Shown: positions 36,769 to 45,100 of the stretch, piece after piece
Layout: the number at the start of each line of letters is the position of its first letter
Numbering within the stretch: the first letter of the stretch is position 1
Assembly (NCBI GenBank): GCA_018828125.1
Contig: JAHJWB010000001.1
Span: 1 to 64,000 of the forward strand
DNA length: 64,000 bases
Reading direction: 5' to 3'
Source: Gammaproteobacteria bacterium
GTDB taxonomy: Bacteria > Pseudomonadota > Gammaproteobacteria > Burkholderiales > Burkholderiaceae_C
Program-made: the position numbers and the translations under genes
Notes under the pieces: generated by a model
The model's input: only the letters and a program-made list of their open reading frames with translations
Databases searched by the model: none
What the model was told of the DNA's origin: nothing

Positions 36769-37424
36769 AGCGCATCACGTTCTACTTGGATTTCATCTCG
36801 CCCTACGCCTGGCTGGCGTTTGAACGCCTGCCCGAGGCGCTGGAAGGCCTGAGCTACAGCGTGACCTACCAGCCTGTGCTGCTAGGCGCATTGCTGCAGC
36901 AGCATGGCAACCCCGGCCCGGCGGGCATTGCGCCCAAGCGCGACTGGACCTATCGCCACGTGACGTGGCTGGGCCATGCGCAGGGCACGCTGCTGCAGAT
37001 GCCCGCGCGCCACCCGTTCAACCCGCTGCCGCTGCTGCGCCAGGCGCTGGCCTGCAGCGATGACGGCCTCATCAACCGCTTTGTGGCAGGTGCCGTGCTG
37101 CGCCACGTGTGGCAGGGCGGGCGCGATGCGCTGGACGCCGAGCGGCTGAGCGCGCTGGCGGCCGAATTGAGCGAGCAGGTGCGCAGCGCCGGGCAAGACC
37201 CTACCGGCGAAGCGCCCAAGGCGCTGCTGCGCGCCAACACGCAGGCAGCGCAGGCTGCTGGCGTGTTTGGGGTGCCTGCGTATTCGGTAGACGACAAGCT
37301 GTTTTGGGGACTTGACGGCCTGCCCATGCTGCGGGCCTATCTGGAGGGCGACGCCTGGTTTGCCAGTGGTGACTGGGACAGCGCACCCCGGGTGCCATCG
37401 GGTCTGGCGCCCAAGGCGGGCTGA
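36765..37424 (+). CDS. 2-Hydroxychromene-2-carboxylate isomerase-like (DsbA/GST-kappa fold)
   Basis: 219 residues. A thioredoxin-like DsbA/GST-kappa protein with FYLDFISPYAWLAFERL near residue 5 (the family Ser-Pro-Tyr), an inserted helical part, and the cis-Pro motif FGVPAYSVDDKLFWGLD (about 168-184). Relatives isomerise 2-hydroxychromene-2-carboxylate in naphthalene breakdown with glutathione; many family members have other roles, and no naphthalene genes are near. The ATG overlaps the DUF1289 stop. The frame opens upstream at 36624, which is only overlap. Confidence 0.9.
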   Translation: MKRITFYLDFISPYAWLAFERLPEALEGLSYSVTYQPVLLGALLQQHGNPGPAGIAPKRDWTYRHVTWLGHAQGTLLQMPARHPFNPLPLLRQALACSDDGLINRFVAGAVLRHVWQGGRDALDAERLSALAAELSEQVRSAGQDPTGEAPKALLRANTQAAQAAGVFGVPAYSVDDKLFWGLDGLPMLRAYLEGDAWFASGDWDSAPRVPSGLAPKAG

Positions 37425-37642
37425 CGACACCCAGGCCGCGCGGTCGATCACAGAGGCCCCACCGGTTTGCTTTGCAGCGCGCCGATGCGTGTGGCGGCAG
37501 TTCCCCCGGTCAGGCCGGCTGTCAGAACGGGGTCAGTGAGAGCTTCAAGAATGGGCGGGCGTTGAGTTTGCGCGAGGGCCAACCCCGCAGCCTCGCGCAC
37601 CACAACAAAAAGTCAAACCGCCCCTTTTGGAGACAAACCGCC

Positions 37643-39328
37643 ATGGCCGACGCCGCTGCCGCCCGCGCCATGACGCGGGAGGAAAGAAAAGTCGTGTTCG
37701 CGTCGTCGCTCGGCACGGTGTTCGAGTGGTACGACTTTTATCTGTATGGCTCGCTGGCGGCCATCATTGCGCGCCAGTTTTTCAGCCCGCTGGACGCGGG
37801 CGCTGCGTTTTTCTTCGCCATGCTGGCGTTTGCTGCGGGCTTCATCGTGCGGCCGTTCGGGGCGCTGGTGTTCGGACGGCTGGGCGACATGATCGGGCGC
37901 AAATACACCTTTCTCGTCACCATCCTCATCATGGGCCTGTCCACCTTCATCGTGGGCGTTCTTCCGTCCTACAGCAGCATTGGCGTGGCCGCGCCGGTCA
38001 TCCTGATCGGGCTGCGGCTGTTGCAAGGCCTGGCCATGGGGGGCGAATACGGCGGTGCCGCAATCTACGTGGCCGAATACGCACCGCACGGGCGGCGGGG
38101 TGCCTACACCGCCTGGATACAGACCACGGCCACGCTCGGGCTGTTCATGTCGTTGCTGATGATTCTGGGCACGCGCACGCTGCTGGGAGACGATGCGTTT
38201 GCAGACTGGGGCTGGCGTATACCGTTTCTGGTGTCCATCGTGCTGTTGGTGGTGTCGGTGTGGATCCGGCTGTCACTCGACGAGTCGCCCGCGTTTCGCC
38301 GCATCAAGGCCCAGGGGCGCACGTCGCTGGCGCCGGTGTCCGAGTCTTTTGGGCGGTGGAAGAACCTGCGGGTGGTGCTGCTGGCACTGGTGGGGCTGAC
38401 TGCGGGGCAGGCGGTGGTTTGGTATACAGGGCAGTTTTATGCGCTGTTTTTTCTCACGCAGCAACTCAAGGTAGACCCCACTACCGCGCAGCTCATGCTG
38501 GCTGCGGCGTTGCTCATCGGGGCGCCATTTTTTATCGTGTTTGGCACGCTCTCAGATCGGGTCGGGCGCAAGCCCATCATCATGCTGGGCTGCGTGCTGG
38601 CAGCCGCCACGTATTTTCCGGCGTTCCAGGCGCTGGCGTGGGCCGCCAATCCAGCGCTGACCGAGGCACAGGCGCGCAGCCGCGTGGTGGTGTTGGCAGA
38701 TCCTGCGGAATGCTCCTTTCAGTTCAACCCCATGGGCACCGCGCGGTATGCGAGTGCATGCGACCTGGCCAAACAGACATTGGCGGCCCTGTCGGTGAGT
38801 TATGACACCGAGCTACTGGTGTTGCCAAGGGCCCCAGGGCCATCCGGCCCGCCTGGACATGCGCTGATCCGCATTGGCACCACCGAAATCGTCAGTCCTT
38901 CAGCCCTTGGTGTGCCCGCCGACGAGGCCCGGCGCAGTGCCGTTGCCTTTCGCCAGGCGGTGGGTCGCGCGCTCGCAGACGGGGGCTACCCGGCCGGGGC
39001 CGATCTCGAACGGGTCAAACCGCTGGTGGTGGTGGCCATCCTCAGTTACTTGATGGTGCTGGTCACCATGGTCTACGGTCCGCTTGCGGCGATGCTGGTG
39101 GAGATGTTTCCCACCCGCATCCGATACACCTCCATGAGCCTGCCGTATCACATTGGCAATGGCTGGTTTGGTGGGTTGCTGCCTGCCCTGTCCTTCGCCA
39201 TCGTGGCGCAAACGGGCAACATGTACAGCGGCCTTTGGTACCCGTTGGTCATTGCAGCCGCCACCGCGGTGGTGGGCGTGCTGCTGCTGCGCGAGACCAA
39301 GGATGTGGACATCTATGCCGATGATTAA
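37643..39328 (+). CDS. MHS-type MFS transporter with a large periplasmic loop
   Basis: 561 residues, longer than the usual 430-450 of metabolite:H+ symporters. Twelve membrane segments, with the family signature GTVFEWYDFYLYGSLA near residue 24 and GRLGDMIGRKYT (about 78). After TM9 (about 332) a loop of roughly 120 residues runs to the next membrane segment at about 455 and should face the periplasm. Likely substrate is a small organic acid or glycine-betaine-like solute. The start at 37643 is preferred to the open frame from 37472. A stop-associated repeat copy follows. Confidence 0.9.
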   Translation: MADAAAARAMTREERKVVFASSLGTVFEWYDFYLYGSLAAIIARQFFSPLDAGAAFFFAMLAFAAGFIVRPFGALVFGRLGDMIGRKYTFLVTILIMGLSTFIVGVLPSYSSIGVAAPVILIGLRLLQGLAMGGEYGGAAIYVAEYAPHGRRGAYTAWIQTTATLGLFMSLLMILGTRTLLGDDAFADWGWRIPFLVSIVLLVVSVWIRLSLDESPAFRRIKAQGRTSLAPVSESFGRWKNLRVVLLALVGLTAGQAVVWYTGQFYALFFLTQQLKVDPTTAQLMLAAALLIGAPFFIVFGTLSDRVGRKPIIMLGCVLAAATYFPAFQALAWAANPALTEAQARSRVVVLADPAECSFQFNPMGTARYASACDLAKQTLAALSVSYDTELLVLPRAPGPSGPPGHALIRIGTTEIVSPSALGVPADEARRSAVAFRQAVGRALADGGYPAGADLERVKPLVVVAILSYLMVLVTMVYGPLAAMLVEMFPTRIRYTSMSLPYHIGNGWFGGLLPALSFAIVAQTGNMYSGLWYPLVIAAATAVVGVLLLRETKDVDIYADD

Positions 39329-39394
39329 AGAGATGCTTTGCACCTTTTGCTTGCTTCGGGACGGCCAAGCTGGCTTTTGCCCACTCCCGCAAGT

Positions 39395-39510
39395 CTCTGA
39401 AACGAGCGCGCCCAAATGCCAACGCCACCGCGAAACCGGCTTTGCCGGGCCGCTGTAGGCGTCCCCTTGAGGGGGGAGCGGTGCAGCCGCTCAGGGGGCT
39501 ACCTCCTGAA
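39395..39510 (-). repeat. 3'-end-associated intergenic repeat, copy 4 (inverted)
   Basis: Read on the minus strand: TAGCCCCCTGAGCGGCTGCA, a CT/G-rich tract, GCCCGGCAAAGCCGGTTTCG and so on. It begins at the TAG stop of the leftward binding-protein gene at 39499 and fills the gap to the MFS gene. Confidence 0.75.
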
Positions 39511-40614
39511 CCGCCCGTCGCTGCCAATGATCGACAGGTCTGAAAAGTCCAGCCCGGTGTGGTCCGTTGGGCTGTACGAGACTTCCAGCCCACCCACATC
39601 GAACTTCTTGATGCCTTCCAGTGCGGCATGCAGGCGCACCCGGTCGGGTTTGGCGCCTGCGCGTTTGATGCCTTCGACCAGCACCTTGGCGGCAACAAAC
39701 CCTTCTACCATGGCGGGGGTCAGATCGCCTGCATTCCGGGCCTTGGCCAGGTCCATGGCTTCTTTGATAACGGCGTAGTTGAGCGAGCGCTCTGACGGAA
39801 ACACCTGCGTGACCACCACGCCGCGCGCGCTGTCGCCCAATGCCTTCACGAACCCGCCCGATGCGTTGTTGGAAAGGGTCACGATCTGCCCGCTGACCCC
39901 CGCACCGCGCAGCGCCTTGATGCCGTCCACCACGGCGGCGCCGGTGCCAATGAAGATGATGGCCTGCGGCTGCTTGCCCGCCACGCGCGGCGCGATGGCC
40001 GAGTAGTCGGGCTTGGCACGGTCGAACTTTTCGATGAACAGCGCTTCGATGTTGTTGGCCTTGAAGCCAACCAGTGCACCGGCCAGACCGTCGGCACCAA
40101 AGGTGTCGTCCACGTGCACCACGCCGATGCGCTTGATGCCCAGGGTGTGGAGGTGGGTGATGGCTTTTTCGACTTCGCGCTGATAGGTGGCGCGCACGTT
40201 GAAGATGTATTTGCTGACGGGTTCATGCAGCACCATCGCCCCCGTGGAAGGCCCTACGAGCGAGACGCCGTGCTGTTCAAGCACCGGCACGATGCCCTGG
40301 GTGTGGGGTGTGCCGCGGGTCATGAACATCCCGATCACGCCGCGTTGCTCAATGAGGGTGCGGGTGTTTTCCAGGGTCAGCTTGGGGTCGAACTTGTCGT
40401 CCAGCGAGATGACTTCCACCTTCTGGCCGCCCACACCTCCCTTGGCATTGACGCTGTCGATGTACAGCGCCGCGCCCTGCATGGATTCCGCCACCGTGGC
40501 GGCAGCCGACCCGGTGATTCCCACCGTTTGCCCAATCAGGATTTGTGCCTGGGCGATGCCTGCGCCCAACACCGCCAGAGCAGCGCCCGCGCGTAACCAA
40601 TGGGTAAATCTCAT
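39499..40614 (-). CDS. ABC transporter substrate-binding protein, branched-chain amino acid type, paralogue 1
   Basis: 371 residues. Sec signal peptide (AGAALAVLGAGIAQAQ) then the periplasmic type 1 fold: ILIGQTVGITGSAAA near the start, KVEVISLDDKFDPKL near 62, STGAMVLHEP near 132, and a C-terminal GGLEVSYSPTDHTGLDFSDL. Family LivJ/LivK-like. The start at 40614 fits the signal peptide (40722 was rejected). No permease or ATPase is nearby. Very similar in architecture and length to its neighbour at 40799. Confidence 0.92.
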   Translation of the reverse strand: MRFTHWLRAGAALAVLGAGIAQAQILIGQTVGITGSAAATVAESMQGAALYIDSVNAKGGVGGQKVEVISLDDKFDPKLTLENTRTLIEQRGVIGMFMTRGTPHTQGIVPVLEQHGVSLVGPSTGAMVLHEPVSKYIFNVRATYQREVEKAITHLHTLGIKRIGVVHVDDTFGADGLAGALVGFKANNIEALFIEKFDRAKPDYSAIAPRVAGKQPQAIIFIGTGAAVVDGIKALRGAGVSGQIVTLSNNASGGFVKALGDSARGVVVTQVFPSERSLNYAVIKEAMDLAKARNAGDLTPAMVEGFVAAKVLVEGIKRAGAKPDRVRLHAALEGIKKFDVGGLEVSYSPTDHTGLDFSDLSIIGSDGRFRR

Positions 40615-40683
40615 GCGGCTGCCTTGTTCCAGAATTGCGTCAAATGTAGATACAAATTGTGACGAGCAATCCGTGAAAACACG

Positions 40684-40707
40684 CAGGCCCGGGCAATGCC
40701 GGGCCTG
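40684..40707 (-). terminator. Hairpin between tandem binding-protein genes
   Basis: CAGGCCCGG and CCGGGCCTG are perfect 9-base arms with a six-base loop. On the minus strand it is followed by GCGTGTTTTC, a short T-run, so it may end the transcript of the gene at 40799 or reduce readthrough into the gene at 39499. Confidence 0.5.
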
Positions 40708-40798
40708 TAACAAGGAGATCAAGCTCCACGTCAGCTTGAGGTGTTAGGCGGCTTTGGTGTGACCACTTGTAGGGCTCGCGATGCCCCAGGTTGCAAGC

Positions 40799-41914
40799 TC
40801 AGCGGCGGAACCGGCCATCGGTGCCGATGATGGAGAGGTCGGCAAAGTCCAGGCCTGTGTGGTCGTCAGCGCCGTAGGTCACTTCCAGTCCGCCCAGGTC
40901 CAATTTCTTGATGCTTTCGAGCGCCGCATGAATTTTTTCGCGGCTGGGTTTGGGTCCTGCGCGTTTGAGGCCTTCTACCAGCACCTTGGCCGCGGCATAA
41001 CCTTCCAGCATGGCAGGGGTGAGTTCCGTCAGGCCTTTGGCCTTGGCCAGTTCCTGGGCCTCCTTGACCATGGGGTAGGTCACAGCCCGCTCGTTGGGGT
41101 ACACCTGCGTCACGATCACTCCCCGCGCGTTGGCGCCCAGGCTCTTGATAAACCCGCCTGAGGCGTTGTTGGAGAGCGTCACGATCTGTGCTGCCGACCC
41201 AGCCGCGCGCAATGCAGCGCCCGCGTCCACCACGGCCGACCCGGACGCCACCATCAGCACGGCCTGGGTGTCAGCCTTGGCGATCTTGGCCACGATGGGG
41301 GCAAAGTCGGGCTTGGCGCGGTCAAATTTCTCCAGCACCACGGGGGTGAGATTGGCCGCGGTCAGGCCTTTTTGGGCGCCCGCCACGCCATCGGCGCCAA
41401 AACTGTCGCCCGCATACATCAGCGCAATGCGCGTGATGCCCATGGAGGCCAGGTGGGTCATCGCCTTTTCGGCTTCGCGCTGGTAGGTGGCGCGCACGTT
41501 GAACACATATTTGCGCACCGGCTGGTGCAGCACCATCGCCCCGGTGGACGGCCCCACCAATGCAACGCCGTGTTTTTCCAGCAGCGGAATGATGGCTTCG
41601 GTGTGGGGTGTGCCGCGCGTGAGAAACAGCGCCGCCACATTGTTTTCTTCGATCAGCTTGCGGGCGTTTTCGGCTGCGATCTTGGGGTCAAACTTGTCGT
41701 CGAGCGAGGTCAGCTCGATCTTCTGGCCATTGACGCCGCCCTTGGCATTGATGGAATCGATGTACAGCAGCGCGCCATCGGTCGTCTCTTTAACGCCTGC
41801 CGCCACCTGGCCGGAGAAGCCCGCCGTCTGGCCAATCTGGATCTGCGCGTGGCCGGTGCTGCACACCGACATCGCGAGGGCAGCGCTGGCCCACAGTGTC
41901 TGCCATTGCTTCAT
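40799..41914 (-). CDS. ABC transporter substrate-binding protein, paralogue 2
   Basis: 371 residues, the same length as paralogue 1. Signal peptide (ALAMSVCSTGHA) then QIQIGQTAGFSGQVAAGV, KIELTSLDDKFDP, STGAMVLHQPVRKYVFNVRA and a C-terminal GGLEVTYGADDHTGLDFADL; these strings nearly match those of paralogue 1, pointing to a tandem duplication that has since diverged. It binds a branched-chain amino acid or similar ligand in the periplasm. Both lack adjacent permease genes, so they probably share one encoded elsewhere. Confidence 0.92.
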   Translation of the reverse strand: MKQWQTLWASAALAMSVCSTGHAQIQIGQTAGFSGQVAAGVKETTDGALLYIDSINAKGGVNGQKIELTSLDDKFDPKIAAENARKLIEENNVAALFLTRGTPHTEAIIPLLEKHGVALVGPSTGAMVLHQPVRKYVFNVRATYQREAEKAMTHLASMGITRIALMYAGDSFGADGVAGAQKGLTAANLTPVVLEKFDRAKPDFAPIVAKIAKADTQAVLMVASGSAVVDAGAALRAAGSAAQIVTLSNNASGGFIKSLGANARGVIVTQVYPNERAVTYPMVKEAQELAKAKGLTELTPAMLEGYAAAKVLVEGLKRAGPKPSREKIHAALESIKKLDLGGLEVTYGADDHTGLDFADLSIIGTDGRFRR

Positions 41915-42117
41915 GGCTGTCTCCTCTTATGAAAAGGGCAGTCTAAACCGATGTTTTGCCAGCGTTCAAAGGGTTTTTTCCGAGGTCGGGGCTGTTGGTG
42001 ACAAATTTGTGTTGCATCAAAAGCACCGCAGCGCGGTTCGGGGGTACTCGCACGCAGCGGGCGGAGCGGACGATGCATCCCTAGAATGTTCCGCCTCACA
42101 CCCGAAAGACTGCCCAC

Positions 42118-45100
42118 ATGACCCAGGGACTGATCCGCATCCGCGGCGCACGCCAGCACAACCTCAAGAACCTGGATCTGGACATCCGCACCGGCGAACT
42201 CACGGTGGTCACGGGCCCCAGTGGCTCGGGCAAGTCCAGCCTGGTGTTCGACACCTTGTATGCCGAGGGCCAGCGCCGTTACGTGGAGACCTTCAGCGCC
42301 TACGCGCGCCAGTTTCTCGACCGCATGGACAAGCCCGCCGTGGACAAGGTCGAGGGCGTGCCCCCGGCCATTGCCATCGACCAGACCAATCCGGTGCGTT
42401 CCAGCCGCTCCACCGTGGGCACGATGACGGAGCTGAACGACCACCTGAAGCTGCTGTTCGCCCGTGCGGGGCAGTTGTTTGACAAGCAGACGGCTCAGCC
42501 GGTGCGGCACGACACGCCAGAAACCATTTACGCCGAACTGGCGGCGCGATGCGCTGCAGCCAGTGACCCGCGCATCGTCCTGACCTTCCCGGTCGAACTA
42601 CCCGCCAACACCAGCGCCGAGCAGGTCGAGCAATGGCTGTCGGCCAGCGGCTTCACCAAAGTGCAGGCCGAGCGCGAAGTAGCCACGCCCACAGGCCCGC
42701 GCAAGGTGCTGGACGTGGTGGCGGACCGCTTCCGCCTGGGCAATGCCGAGAAGGCACGCGTGGTCGAGGCCATCGAGGTCGCGCTCAAGCGTGGCACGGG
42801 TCGGCTGAACGTCTATGTGCTCCCCCCCGCCCAGACCGTTCAGCCTGAGCCTGTCGAAGGCCGGGACAACGTGTCGACAAGCGGGGCGCGAACGGAATCC
42901 GTGGAACCCGCACCCGAGCTCTGGCGCTTTTCCACCGGCCTGCACTGCCCCGACAGCGACCTGCGCTACAGCGACCCGATCCCGTCGATGTTCTCGTTCA
43001 ACTCCGCCGTGGGCGCGTGCGAGAGCTGCCGGGGCTTCGGCCGCGTGATCGGCGTGGACTACGGCCTGGTCATCCCCAACGACAAGCTCACGCTGCGTGC
43101 AGGGGCCATCAAGACCATCCAGACCCCCGCGTGGAAAGAGGCGCAGGACGACCTCATGCGCCATGCCGAAACCGCCGGCATCCCGCGCGACACGCCCTGG
43201 AACAAGCTCACCGACGACCAGAAGAAATGGGTCATCGGCGGCGCGCCCGGCTACAAGGACGGGCAGTGGAGCAAGCAGTGGTACGGCATCAAGCGCTTTT
43301 TTGAGTACCTCGAAAGCAAGGCCTACAAGATGCACATCCGCGTGCTCTTGTCCAAGTACCGCAGCTACACGCCATGCCCCACCTGCGCGGGCGCACGCCT
43401 CAAGACCGAAAGCCTGCTCTGGCGCATTGGCCGCAAGGAAGATGCCGACGCAGTGCTGGAGCCCGGCAAACGTTTCATGCCCGAGGGTGTGCAGTGGTCG
43501 CGGGCCCAGCTCGAAGCGCTGCCTGGGCTGTGCCTGCACGACCTGATGCTGCTGCCCATCGACCGCCTGCGCCAATTCTTTGCGCGTATGCAATTGCCGG
43601 TGGGCGATGACGCCAAGGGTGGCGATGCCCAGGCGCTGAAGCTGCTGCACGAAGAAATCACCACCCGCCTCCAATACCTGTGCGACGTAGGCATTGGCTA
43701 CCTCACGCTCGACCGCCAAAGTCGCACGCTCAGTGGCGGCGAGGTGCAGCGCATCAACCTCACCACCGCGTTGGGCACCAGCCTGGTCAACACGCTGTTC
43801 GTGCTGGACGAGCCCAGCATCGGCCTGCACCCGCGCGACATGCACCGCATCACCGAGGCCATGCTGCGCCTGCGCGATGCGGGCAACACCCTGGTGGTGG
43901 TGGAGCACGACCCCGCCGTCATGCTGGCGGCCGACCGCATGATCGACATGGGCCCGGGCCCCGGCCGGCTGGGTGGGCAGATCGTGTTCGACGGAACCAC
44001 GGCGGATCTGCGCAAGGCCGACACGCTGACCGGCGCCTACCTGGGTGGGCGCAAACATGTGGGTTTTGGCTTCAAGCGCATGGTGACGGAATCGACGCCA
44101 CGGCTCATTCTGGAAGGCGCGCGCGAGCACAACCTGAAGGATGTGACGGTGGAGTTTCCGCTGCAGCGCCTGGTCACCGTCACCGGCGTCAGCGGCTCTG
44201 GCAAGTCCAGCCTGGTCCAAGACGTTCTCGCACCGGCGTTGCTGCGCCACTTTGGCAAGGCCACCGATGCACCCGGCGCGCACGACCGCCTGCTGGGGGC
44301 AGACCACCTCACCGATGTGGTGTTTGTGGACCAGTCGCCCATCGGCAAGACCGCGCGCTCCAACCCGGTGAGCTACGTGGGCGCGTGGGACAGCATCCGC
44401 GAGCTGTTTGCGGTGGCGCCCTTGTCCAGGCAGCGCAGCTACACCGCCAGCAAGTTCAGTTTCAACAGTGGCGACGGGCGTTGCCCCACCTGTGGTGGCT
44501 CGGGCTTTGAGCATGTGGAGATGCAGTTTCTGAGCGACGTGTACCTGCGCTGCCCCGATTGCGACGGCAAGCGCTACCGGCCCGAGATTCTGGAGATCAC
44601 CATCGAGCGCGGCGGGCGCAGCCTCAACGTGGCCGACGTGCTGGCCCTCACCGTGGCCGAGGCGGCCGACCTGTTTGCGGGCGACCGCGACGTGATCCGC
44701 GCCCTGCAGCCCATCGTGGACGTGGGGCTGGAATACGTGGCGCTGGGCCAGCCCGTGCCTACGCTCAGCGGTGGCGAAGCGCAACGCCTCAAACTGGCAG
44801 GCTTTCTGGCCGAGGCCGCGCGCAGCGCTTCCAAATCGCGACAGGCGGTGGCGCGCAAGGGCACGCTATTCCTGTTCGACGAGCCGACTACCGGTCTGCA
44901 CTTTGACGACATCGCCAAGTTGATGCGCGCGCTGCGCAAGCTGATCGACGCAGGGCATTCGCTCATCGTCATCGAACACAACCTCGACGTGATCCGCGCG
45001 AGCGACTGGCTCATCGACCTGGGGCCTGAAGGCGGCTATGCCGGCGGCCTGCTGGTGGCCGAAGGCACGCCCGAGGATGTGCGCCAGCACGCCACGTCCC

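Noticed and set aside
37472-37642. 57-residue N-terminal extension of the MFS transporter
   Set aside because: The family starts near MTREERKVVFASSLGTVFEW; the extension has no homology-like pattern and the ATG at 37643 follows TTTTGGAGAC.
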